Shown here piece after piece: positions 1 through 5,366 of a stretch of 5,943 bases of DNA. The stretch's first letter is position 1; every line of letters starts with the position of its first letter. The DNA lies in the NCBI GenBank assembly GCA_002401945.1, contig NVUP01000042.1, positions 1-5,943 on the forward strand, written 5' to 3'. The stretch comes from Paracoccaceae bacterium. GTDB taxonomy: Bacteria; Pseudomonadota; Alphaproteobacteria; Rhodobacterales; Rhodobacteraceae. The translations under genes were made by a program, and so were the position numbers. The notes beneath the pieces are model-generated. The model worked only from the letters and a program-made list of their open reading frames with translations, searched no databases and had not been told where the DNA came from.

Positions 1-158
1 GCAACCTCGGGGTATTTCTCGATCCTGAGAACGCGGGCAGTCCTGTCCCTGGGAGGCGCCGACAAAGGCTGCCTTGGCTTGAGTGAGCCTGTGGGCATAC
101 TCCAGGCCATGGACAAGCCAAGCCAGTTGAACGCGCGTTTGGCGGATTTGCCCGCGAT
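1..158 (+). pseudogene. Decayed catalytic-core segment of the Mu-type transposase
   Basis: The frame of the downstream transposase fragment stays open back to position 87, encoding HTPGHGQAKPVERAFGGFAR. This matches the MuA-family region around the third catalytic acid; the likely catalytic Glu is codon 129-131. No ATG, GTG or TTG with a convincing ribosome site precedes it, and the same frame hits TGA at 84-86. Before that stop, short pieces resembling the core appear in alternating frames: VFLD-EN at about 12-38 in frame 3, then RAVLSLGGADK and LGLSEP at about 34-90 in frame 1. This suggests one indel near 35, loss of the roughly 20 residues normally between those blocks, and a second shift near 90-96. 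The stop and the position of the Glu motif are seen directly. The block-by-block alignment is from memory of the family and is tentative. Confidence 0.55.
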
Positions 159-1112
159 ATGGCGAAAGATATCCGATTTGAAGGGGCCTATACTGGCAAC
201 AAGCCAGATGCCAAGCCTGAGAATTATGACAACCGCGCTATTCCACTGGACTACTTTGTGGACGTCATTGCCGAACGTATTGAGGAACACAATTCTCGCC
301 AAGGCAGATTGTCCCCTACTGCACGGGGTCGCTCCTTTGACGAAACATTCGCCGAAAGCTACGCATCAGCCCCCATCCGCAAGGCTACAGAAGGCCAGCG
401 CCGCCTTTGGTTGATGGGCCAAGCAACCGGTAAGCTGAACAAGGATAACGGCCAGCTCCAACTATTCAAAAACTTCTACCATTCAGAATGGATGTCTGAG
501 CTCGCAGGTAAAAAGGTTATCGCCAGGTTTAATCCCGAAGATCTATATTCCGGCGTCCACATTGAGACCTTTGACGGATCGTATCTTGGCTTTGCTGAGT
601 GCCGCCAAAAAGTTGGGTTCTTTGACCTTATCGGAGCCAAGGAAGAAGCCCGCCGCAAACGCCGGATCGCGAAGGCGCAAAAAGAGCTACTGGAAGCCCA
701 CCGCCCTCTGTCTACGCAACAGATTGTCGCCGGTATGGACGCCCGCACAGCCGAATTGTCGGAGCGCGTTCAAGCCAAAGTGGTCTCGCCTGTATTTAGC
801 AAAGACCCTGTGTCTGTTCCACGCCATCAGGTCACGTCAGATCCGGCAGTGGTTGAGGCCCGTAAGGCCTTTGAAGCCCGCGTAGAACAGAGACAGAAAT
901 CAGATCCCAAACCCAAAGCGGTTGGGCGGTTTCAGCCTGCATCAACTCCGCGAGAGCGGTTCCAGGACGCCAAAGACATCATCGCCAAATCAGAGGCCGG
1001 CAAACGGATTGGTAGCGGCGAGGCCGACTGGCTGCGCAGCTACATCGAGCTGCCCGAGTATCGCGGTTTCCACAAAGTAGAACAATTTGCAAAGCGGGAC
1101 GACGCCGGTTGA
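159..1112 (+). CDS. Mu-type DDE transposase (protein A), C-terminal fragment
   Basis: This 317-codon open frame from ATG 159 encodes the back half of a MuA-like transposase, which is normally about 600-700 aa. It acts in the nucleus-free cytoplasm on phage ends during strand transfer. Numbered from this ATG, residues 1-45 are the tail of the RNase H-like core (GAYTGNKPDAKPENYDNRAI, then an EEHNSRQGR helix). About 50-157 is the Mu transposase C-terminal beta-barrel (Mu-transpos_C), with the signature RFNPEDLYSGVHI and DGSYLGFAE at 123-147. At 162-180 is a basic helix (ARRKRR), comparable to the basic domain III segment of MuA. About 260-317 is the C-terminal tail, which in MuA contacts MuB and ClpX. 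The ATG is probably not a real start: family homology continues upstream to 87, including the catalytic Glu, and no good ribosome site precedes 159. Without both catalytic Asp residues the fragment should be inactive. TGA at 1110-1112 is 45 nt before the ATPase gene. Confidence 0.8.
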   Translation: MAKDIRFEGAYTGNKPDAKPENYDNRAIPLDYFVDVIAERIEEHNSRQGRLSPTARGRSFDETFAESYASAPIRKATEGQRRLWLMGQATGKLNKDNGQLQLFKNFYHSEWMSELAGKKVIARFNPEDLYSGVHIETFDGSYLGFAECRQKVGFFDLIGAKEEARRKRRIAKAQKELLEAHRPLSTQQIVAGMDARTAELSERVQAKVVSPVFSKDPVSVPRHQVTSDPAVVEARKAFEARVEQRQKSDPKPKAVGRFQPASTPRERFQDAKDIIAKSEAGKRIGSGEADWLRSYIELPEYRGFHKVEQFAKRDDAG

Positions 1113-1157
1113 CGCCAAAAACGCCGTCCCAATGGCACTAAATGAAGAGGCACCACA

Positions 1158-1901
1158 ATGTTACAAAAAACAAAACTCGGCGAATATGTAAAGCCGCTAA
1201 CCAATGTTTACCTGTTGAGCTCACTGATTGAGACCCTTGAGAACCGTGACATTGGCCTGCCCGGCATTGGTGTGTTCCACGGCGAGCCCGGCGTCGGAAA
1301 AACCCATGCGGCGATGTTTGCCTCGGCGCACCAGGACATCCTGCATATTCAGCTCACCAACAATTACACCAGCAAATTCCTGTTCGAGAAGATCCTGAAC
1401 GAGTTGGGTGCTCGGGAAAAAGGCTCAACTGCCTATCTGGAAATGCGCGCCCAGGAGAGCCTGGCGCAGGCTGGTCGCACCCTGGTCATTGACGAGGCCG
1501 ACCATGCCCTAAAACCCCGCATGATCGACAGCATCCGGTTTCTGCATGATCGCTCAGACGTGCCGTTGATCCTGATCGGCCCCTATGACTTCCCCGCGAA
1601 ACTGGCCAAATTCACCGCCATCGCCAGCAGGGTCATGCAGCGGGTCACAGCCCATCCGGCCAGCCTGGAGGATGCCCAATCCCTCGCCAATTATTATGGG
1701 CGCGGCATCAAAATCGCGCCTGACTTGCTGGAGCACATTGTCACCGTCAGACGCGGCAAGGTGCGCGAGATCTGCACCTGTATTGCCCATGTCAGAACCA
1801 TGGCTCGCACATGGAACATGCAGGCCGTCACCCTAAAGGACTGGGGCAAAGAGCCCTTTCCGGCTGGTAACGAGTTTCTGGCCGTTGGGGGCGCTCTATG
1901 A
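1158..1901 (+). CDS. MuB-type AAA+ ATPase, transposition target-selection protein
   Basis: This is the ATP-dependent DNA-binding partner of the transposase. In Mu, MuB coats target DNA, activates MuA and gives target immunity. The 247-aa protein has Walker A GEPGVGKT at residues 42-49, Walker B TLVIDEADH at 108-116, a sensor-1-like strand ending LILIGPYD at 137-144 (GP where MuB has GN), and an SRVMQR segment at 157-162 that aligns with the SRIAKR of MuB. The C-terminal helical part runs from about 168 to 247. MuB is about 312 aa and carries an N-terminal helix-turn-helix of some 65 residues before the ATPase. Here the ATPase begins almost at the start codon, so that domain is absent. The start ATG has an AGAGG ribosome site at 1146-1150, 7 nt upstream. 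The stop overlaps the next start as ATGA. The family is certain; the exact role in this defective element is inferred. Confidence 0.9.
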   Translation: MLQKTKLGEYVKPLTNVYLLSSLIETLENRDIGLPGIGVFHGEPGVGKTHAAMFASAHQDILHIQLTNNYTSKFLFEKILNELGAREKGSTAYLEMRAQESLAQAGRTLVIDEADHALKPRMIDSIRFLHDRSDVPLILIGPYDFPAKLAKFTAIASRVMQRVTAHPASLEDAQSLANYYGRGIKIAPDLLEHIVTVRRGKVREICTCIAHVRTMARTWNMQAVTLKDWGKEPFPAGNEFLAVGGAL

Positions 1902-2794
1902 CGGGCCACACCCCATCGGGGCCACAGGAAGAAGAAATCTGGCGGTTCATCTCTTCCCGTCAGGTGTTCACCCACGGCGAGGTTGATGCGTTCTGCTCGG
2001 CTGGTGAGTGGAAACGAACCAACTACCTGCGCAACTTGGGCCGTCTCGGCCTGGTTACTCTCTATCAGCGCAAGCGCAATATTCGCTATTACACCACGCA
2101 GGACCCGGCGAACCTGTCTGGGGATGCATCTCAGATTGATAGCAGCGCCCAGAATGCGCAGTGGCGCGCTGATACCCTGCAATCCAAGATCTCTGCAGGT
2201 CAGGATATGCCCCTGGATATTCCCCTGTCGGTTCAGCCCTGGGCACCGGAAACACCCGAGGATAAAAAGCTCTGGGATTTTGTACGCGCGCAAATCCGGT
2301 TCACCCGCGACTATGTCCTGGCTCAGAAAATGGCCCCTGACAACAAGGTCACATTGTTCCTGCGCTCTTTGGAAAGTGCAGGCCTGCTGAGATCCGCCGG
2401 ATATGAAGGCGGCAAGCCGTATTTCACCACGCTCACGTCGGTGGAAATCATGAACCGGGCCAAGGACAAACGCCTGACCAAGGAAGGGCGGATCTGGACC
2501 GCCATGCGCGCCGCCAGCAAGTTCACCATTGAAGACCTGCTGATGACCTTTGCCGGGCTGGAAGGTGAGTTCTCGGAAAAGAGTATCCGCAGCTATTGCG
2601 TGACGTTGCAAAAGGCCGGGTATTTGAAAGACACCCGCCGGGGCCGCGTTAAGGCGCAATCAGTTCGCTACCACCTGGTGCGCGACACTGGTCCCCTGCC
2701 CCCAACCGTTAAGCGCGTTCCGGTTGTGACCGATCCCAACGAGGGCCGTGTCGTCTATGTCCAGGGGGAGGAAGCCACATGGGCAACCTCGTGA
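1898..2794 (+). CDS. Protein of three winged-helix-like repeats, Mu-like phage early gene
   Basis: I do not know a named function for this 298-aa protein. It shows three diverged copies of one module. Residues 11-67 start EEEIWRFISSRQVFT and end IRYYTT. Residues 121-178 start EDKKLWDFVRAQIRFT and end KPYFTT. Residues 195-262 start KEGRIWTAMRAASKFT and end SVRYHLV. Each copy has an amphipathic first helix with a conserved Trp or hydrophobic pair, an FT turn, a middle helix with (T/S)xxxYLxxLxxxGLL spacing, and a final beta pair rich in Arg and Tyr. This is the layout of a winged helix-turn-helix. The linker 70-120 is polar and Pro/Gly-rich. No catalytic motif is seen. The start ATG overlaps the ATPase stop by 4 nt, so it is probably translationally coupled to it. 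A DNA-binding or transpososome accessory role is inferred from fold and position. The repeat pattern is seen; the fold assignment is by eye. Confidence 0.8.
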   Translation: MTGHTPSGPQEEEIWRFISSRQVFTHGEVDAFCSAGEWKRTNYLRNLGRLGLVTLYQRKRNIRYYTTQDPANLSGDASQIDSSAQNAQWRADTLQSKISAGQDMPLDIPLSVQPWAPETPEDKKLWDFVRAQIRFTRDYVLAQKMAPDNKVTLFLRSLESAGLLRSAGYEGGKPYFTTLTSVEIMNRAKDKRLTKEGRIWTAMRAASKFTIEDLLMTFAGLEGEFSEKSIRSYCVTLQKAGYLKDTRRGRVKAQSVRYHLVRDTGPLPPTVKRVPVVTDPNEGRVVYVQGEEATWATS

Positions 2795-3240
2795 TAAGTG
2801 ACCGGGAAATCGTGGCCCAGGATGCCTGGGGCGAGACAGTTCCCGACTGGATCATGACTCTGGTCAGGGAGTGCGACGGCAGCTCGCAAAACAAGGTTGC
2901 CACCCGCCTCGGCATCAGCGCCGCCGTCGTCAGCCAGGCCATTCGGCAAAGCTACCAGGGCAATTACGACAACATCGCCATGCGGGTGCGCGAGATCTAC
3001 ATGAGCGGCGATATTGAATGCCCGGCTATCGGCGTTATCGCCTCAGAAATCTGCCTGCATTGGCGTGACGAGATCCGCCGGGGCACCTCAACAGATCCCC
3101 AGCGTATTCTGATGACCCGGTTCTGCCGGAAGTGCCCCCGCAACAGACCCAACACCAACAGGGCGGCGGAAACACCAGCCCCGGACACTGAGTTCAAACT
3201 CGTTTTCAAATCGCGGAGGTCTGCCAATGCAAAGTCTTGA
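2779..3240 (+). CDS. Helix-turn-helix protein with four-cysteine motif, MuB N-terminal-like
   Basis: This 153-aa protein has a Cro-like helix-turn-helix at residues 36-58 (NKVATRLGISAAVVSQAIRQ), followed by SYQGNYDNIAMRV. The pattern KxAxxxGxSxxxxSxxIxxxYxGDxxxV is also the one in the N-terminal domain of phage Mu B protein. C-terminal to it are four cysteines: C81 (ECP), C92 (ICL), C116 and C119 (FCRKCP), spaced Cx10C, x23, Cx2C, which could bind zinc or a cluster. I recall a family of small phage and prophage HTH proteins with the same CP...CL...CxxCP signature, but I could not search for it. The tail from 125 is basic and disordered-looking. The start ATG has a strong GGAGGA site at 2767-2772 and lies 16 nt inside the preceding gene. 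A regulator or ATPase partner role is inferred. Confidence 0.8.
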   Translation: MGNLVISDREIVAQDAWGETVPDWIMTLVRECDGSSQNKVATRLGISAAVVSQAIRQSYQGNYDNIAMRVREIYMSGDIECPAIGVIASEICLHWRDEIRRGTSTDPQRILMTRFCRKCPRNRPNTNRAAETPAPDTEFKLVFKSRRSANAKS

Positions 3241-3745
3241 ACCGAACCCGACTGAACGAAGCCCGCAAGAGCTGCGTAGCCTGCTGTCAGTCAATCTACG
3301 CACCCTCATTGGGGATGGCGTCGTCACCAAAATTTGCCGGGCCGCCAATATCAACCGCACCCAGTTCAACCGCTACCTGACTGGGGAGAGCTTTCCGCGC
3401 CCTGACATGCTGGACCGGATCTGCCGTTTCTTTGGCGTTGATGCCAATATCCTGATCCGTCCCATTCATGAGGCACCAGAAACACCGGAACGCATCCTCT
3501 TGCGTTACGCCATCCAGGCAGGCCGCTTTGACTGTGCCGGTGACATGCCACTGGCGCTGATGACGGTTCGCGCCTTTCCCAAATCCGCAACCGCTCGATT
3601 TATCCTGGCCCAATGTGCCGGGACCATCAGCCCTGGAGAATTCCAGATGCTGGCCGAGGAAGCGGGCTTTGCCGGACTTCCCGCTGATCCAATCACCATT
3701 CTGGCAGGTGTTATCGAAATCCCAAATACGGAGCCATTACTTTGA
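3227..3745 (+). CDS. XRE/Cro-family HTH transcriptional regulator
   Basis: The 172-aa protein has a Cro/CI-type domain at about residues 20-79. The helix-turn-helix is VTKICRAANINRTQFNRYLT at 33-52, followed by the typical GESFPRPDMLDRICRFFGVD segment at 53-72, where the fourth helix positions the domain. Residues 80-172 form a separate mostly helical region with no motif I recognise. The start ATG follows GGAGG at 3215-3219 with 7 nt spacing and overlaps the previous gene by 14 nt. The stop overlaps the next start as TTGA. The family call is firm. Its DNA target is unknown. Its place inside the early operon, not divergent at the left end, argues against it being the main phage repressor and for an accessory regulator or DNA-architecture protein. 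Confidence 0.82.
   Translation: MQSLEPNPTERSPQELRSLLSVNLRTLIGDGVVTKICRAANINRTQFNRYLTGESFPRPDMLDRICRFFGVDANILIRPIHEAPETPERILLRYAIQAGRFDCAGDMPLALMTVRAFPKSATARFILAQCAGTISPGEFQMLAEEAGFAGLPADPITILAGVIEIPNTEPLL
3730..3744 (+). promoter_or_regulatory. Ribosome site supporting a TTG start
   Basis: GGAG at 3730-3733 lies 8 nt before TTG 3742-3744, and that TTG overlaps the upstream TGA as TTGA. The first internal ATG (3802) is 60 nt downstream with no better site, and would break the overlap pattern of the operon. This decides for the TTG start. Confidence 0.6.
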
Positions 3746-4407
3746 CCAATCAACCCTCTAGCCAATTCGAGCCCGCGCCGATCCCTGATGGTCGCATCGT
3801 CATGAACGGCAATATCTACATGAAGGACGCCAAGGGCGGCCTCATTCCGGTTGACCTGGTCAAGGCCCAGGACCAGCTCCAGGACGAGACGGTGCGCAAG
3901 ATTGCGGGTTATGCTCTGGCGCTCAGTGCGCAAATGGCCCGGTTCAAGGCGCATGTCTTTGACGACATCAGTGCTTTTGAGGCCATCCTGGAACAGGAAT
4001 ACGGCGCGACCATCGGCGGCGTGAAAGGCAACAAAACCCTGCTGAGCTATGACGGTTTGTTCAAGGTTCAGGTCTCCGTTGCCGACAAATTCGATTTTGG
4101 CCCGGAGCTGCAGGTCGCCAAGGGCCTGCTGGATGAATGCATGAATGAATGGTCAGCCGAGGCCCCGGCCGAGTTGCGCGCCATCATCACCAACGCCTTC
4201 AACACCGACAAAGAAGGTCAGATCAATCGCGCCGAGATCTTTAAGCTGCTGCGCCTGGAGATCCTGGACGAGCGCTGGCAGCGCGCCATGAAAGCCATCC
4301 GCGATGCCATGCGGGTGGTGGGCACCGCCACTTATGTGCGCTGCTACCAACGCCCGATGCAGGATGCCAAGTGGCAGTACATCACCATTGATTTGGCCAA
4401 GGCCTGA
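3742..4407 (+). CDS. DUF3164 family protein of Mu-like phages
   Basis: The protein is 221 aa, close to the usual family length of about 200. Recognisable family features in order are YMKDAKGGLIPVDLV at 26-40, a helical stretch with MARFKAHVFDDI at 65-76, a KGN...LLSYDG block at 95-105, a WSAEA region near 137, AFNTDKEGQINRAEIFKLL at 152-170, then LDERWQRAMKAI at 175-186 and a C-terminal WQYITIDLAKA. DUF3164 proteins are found almost only in Mu-like phage early regions beside the A and B genes. Some databases misname them as sulfate transport proteins, but there is no membrane segment here and the protein should be cytoplasmic. Its biochemical function is unknown to me. Residues 154-165 resemble an EF-hand loop, discussed among the findings. 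TTG is used as start, coupled to the gene before it. Confidence 0.88.
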   Translation: MTNQPSSQFEPAPIPDGRIVMNGNIYMKDAKGGLIPVDLVKAQDQLQDETVRKIAGYALALSAQMARFKAHVFDDISAFEAILEQEYGATIGGVKGNKTLLSYDGLFKVQVSVADKFDFGPELQVAKGLLDECMNEWSAEAPAELRAIITNAFNTDKEGQINRAEIFKLLRLEILDERWQRAMKAIRDAMRVVGTATYVRCYQRPMQDAKWQYITIDLAKA

Positions 4408-4418
4408 GGGGGGACGAT

Positions 4419-4640
4419 ATGACTGAAGATGGTTTTGAACAGAAAATCGCAGAGGCCTCAAACCGTATCATTGAAGCCAATCGGGCATGGCTAGACAGCA
4501 TCGCATGCCTTTTCGGCGAGGCTGAAGGAGCCAATCTTGATCAGGATCTCTGCTTAGCAAGCGTCGCTTATCACACCCAACGAGCACAGAAGGCTGTTGA
4601 GGTGATGGAAAGTCCTGTCCCACCCAAGAAAGGACCCTGA
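4419..4640 (+). CDS. Small hypothetical protein, Mu-like early operon
   Basis: I do not recognise this 73-aa protein. It looks all-helical: a helix at about 4-33 (EQKIAEASNRIIEANRAWLD), a short acidic turn EAEGANLDQDL, and a second helix at about 43-62, ending in a Pro/Lys-rich tail PVPPKKGP. There are two cysteines (C29, C45) without motif context, and no signal peptide or membrane span. The ATG is preceded by a purine-rich GAGGGGGGA at 4406-4414. The gap to the DUF3164 stop is 11 nt, and an ATG with a good ribosome site follows 1 nt after its own stop, so it belongs to the operon. Small alpha-helical proteins of unknown role are common at this place in Mu-like phages. Confidence 0.68.
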   Translation: MTEDGFEQKIAEASNRIIEANRAWLDSIACLFGEAEGANLDQDLCLASVAYHTQRAQKAVEVMESPVPPKKGP

Positions 4641-4641
4641 A

Positions 4642-4698
4642 ATGGCAAAGAGTAAAATTGAAATGCGCCAAGCTCTCCACAGCAGCTTCAGCGCCTAG
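4642..4698 (+). pseudogene. Truncated start of the next early gene
   Basis: AAAGGA at 4629-4634 sits 7 nt before ATG 4642, and the start is 1 nt after the preceding stop, which is ideal for the next cistron of the operon. The frame encodes MAKSKIEMRQALHSSFSA and then TAG at 4696-4698. An 18-codon peptide is unlikely to be the full gene. A MAK start followed by charged residues is in keeping with a normal small phage gene whose remainder was lost. I cannot tell which gene it was; Gam or another small early protein would be usual here. The phage-derived part may end anywhere between about 4665 and 4698. Confidence 0.4.
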
Positions 4699-4742
4699 CC
4701 CCCACCGGCATCGCCAGCATCAGCTACGCGATGCGCTTCTAA
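4662..4742 (+). pseudogene. Possible C-terminal remnant of an outer-membrane beta-barrel gene
   Basis: Between TGA 4659-4661 and TAA 4740-4742 this frame ends LAPTGIASISYAMRF. Counting back from the terminal Phe, residues 1, 3, 5, 7 and 9 are F, M, Y, I and A, and the in-between residues are small or polar. This is the pattern of the last beta strand recognised by the BAM complex in porins and autotransporters. No start codon or upstream barrel is present, so if real it is only the last strand, fused to phage DNA by a deletion or insertion. The stop is followed 9 nt later by a strong hairpin, as at a gene end. The frame is short, and the match could be chance. Confidence 0.28.
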
Positions 4743-4751
4743 ACTGCCCCC

Positions 4752-4782
4752 CGGCGCGCCTTTGGTTTCCAGAGGCGCGTCG
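4752..4782 (+). terminator. Strong hairpin, possible terminator lacking a T-run
   Basis: The arms CGGCGCGCCTTTGG (4752-4765) and CCAGAGGCGCGTCG (4769-4782) pair over 14 bp, with two G-U wobbles and a TTT loop. No T-tract follows on either strand, so it is not a textbook intrinsic terminator. It lies just after the stop at 4740-4742 and may end transcription or protect a 3' end. Confidence 0.45.
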
Positions 4783-5366
4783 CCGATGGCATTCCTGACA
4801 TCGGCAGTACGCATCGACAGTCCCTGCAGGTCTTCTTTGATAGAATGTCCGCGTTGTCGGCACAGCACACCAGGCATTAAGCCGCTTTACAGCTTTCCCC
4901 ATAGGCCAACTGGAGCGGACGGCCCGGAGCCGACCTTCGCGCCAAACCCGTCTAATGGCAGATTTCAGCAAAAAGCAGTCCCATCTTTTCTGGCAGCGCC
5001 TGAAGATGCGCGTAGAAACTGTAAGTGCTCGGTTTTTATGTCCTGTTGCCGAAAGCCAACGTTCGTATACCGGAATGAACGGTCAGCTGCACTGCAGGCC
5101 GCAGCCAACGAAGCTCTGCGTAAGTAGCCATGTCTTCAGTCTTTGGATAACTCTCAATTTTTTACTTTTGGGTATAGTTTACTTGCAGTTGTCCCGTTTT
5201 CGTTCCGTCCGGCGTGATCGACATACTGTTCAAGTTGTTGATGCTTTTGACGGCGAGAAGCTGTCACTTTATTGACAAGTAACAGATCATTCACAACGAA
5301 GAGATAGCCTGCATAGACAATGTGGTTTGGGCCTCTCGCCGCCCTCTTTAGTAAATGGCAATTAAT
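4783..5366. other. Non-coding stretch between phage remnant and chemoreceptor gene
   Basis: No convincing gene is visible in about 580 bases. Two overlapping + strand frames (4762-5127 and 4955-5275) and short minus strand frames are open, but they lack ribosome sites and have low-complexity or improbable composition. The left part to about 5120 is GC-rich like the genes. From about 5130 to 5366 it becomes clearly more AT-rich, as expected for a promoter region. The AT-rich part contains TATAGT at 5173-5178 without a properly spaced -35 box, and an inverted repeat around TTGACA described separately. I see no tRNA, no CRISPR and no transposon ends. Confidence 0.5.
5261..5285 (+). promoter_or_regulatory. 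Imperfect inverted repeat around a TTGACA box, candidate operator/promoter
   Basis: CTGTCACTT (5261-5269) and AAGTAACAG (5277-5285) are inverted repeats with 8 of 9 positions matching, separated by 7 nt. A perfect -35 hexamer TTGACA lies at 5272-5277 inside it. The region 17 nt downstream (5295-5300, AACGAA) is a poor -10. It is about 80 nt before the chemoreceptor start and is the best candidate control site for that gene, but it is unproven. Confidence 0.3.

Larger units (their letters stand above)
1..4698 (+). mobile_element. Defective Mu-like prophage, early transposition region
   Basis: The order transposase A, MuB-type AAA+ ATPase, small DNA-binding proteins and DUF3164 is the characteristic early gene order of Mu-like transposable phages. 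All genes are on one strand and nearly all overlap or abut. The left limit is outside the window. The right limit is set where the last phage-style gene stops abruptly after 18 codons. Host nuclease inhibitor Gam, GemA/Mor regulators, lysis, head and tail genes, which normally follow, are absent from the window, and a chemoreceptor gene appears 0.7 kb later. I could not identify phage termini or a 5-bp target duplication. The exact right boundary is therefore an inference, but the Mu-like identity is well supported. Confidence 0.8.

Noticed and set aside
1..12. gcaacctcg at the left edge, repeated at 2783-2791
   Set aside because: A 9-base match within a coding region is expected by chance and has no flanking similarity to suggest an attachment site.
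79..414. 111-codon + strand frame starting with TTG
   Set aside because: It lies mostly over the transposase frame and shows no protein family features past about position 95; its first part is useful only as a shifted remnant of the transposase core.
1694..2659. 321-codon open frame on the minus strand
   Set aside because: It lies antisense to the ATPase and the winged-helix-repeat gene, which have clear motifs and ribosome sites. Its product has no recognisable domain and is explained by codon bias of the opposite strand.
4695..4971. Minus strand frames of 60 and 83 codons
   Set aside because: Overlapping frames with no ribosome site and Gly/Ala/Arg-rich products; no family features.
4762..5127. 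121-codon + strand frame
   Set aside because: It starts inside the hairpin without a ribosome site, has Cys/Arg/Pro/Ser-rich composition without domain features, and overlaps another frame of equal plausibility.
5143..5178. TTGGAT ... TATAGT as a sigma-70 promoter
   Set aside because: The spacer is 24 nt, far from 16-18, so the two boxes do not form a credible promoter.
4955..5275. 106-codon + strand frame with a hydrophobic stretch
   Set aside because: No ribosome site, strong change of base composition midway, and the hydrophobic stretch coincides with the AT-rich leader, so it is probably chance.
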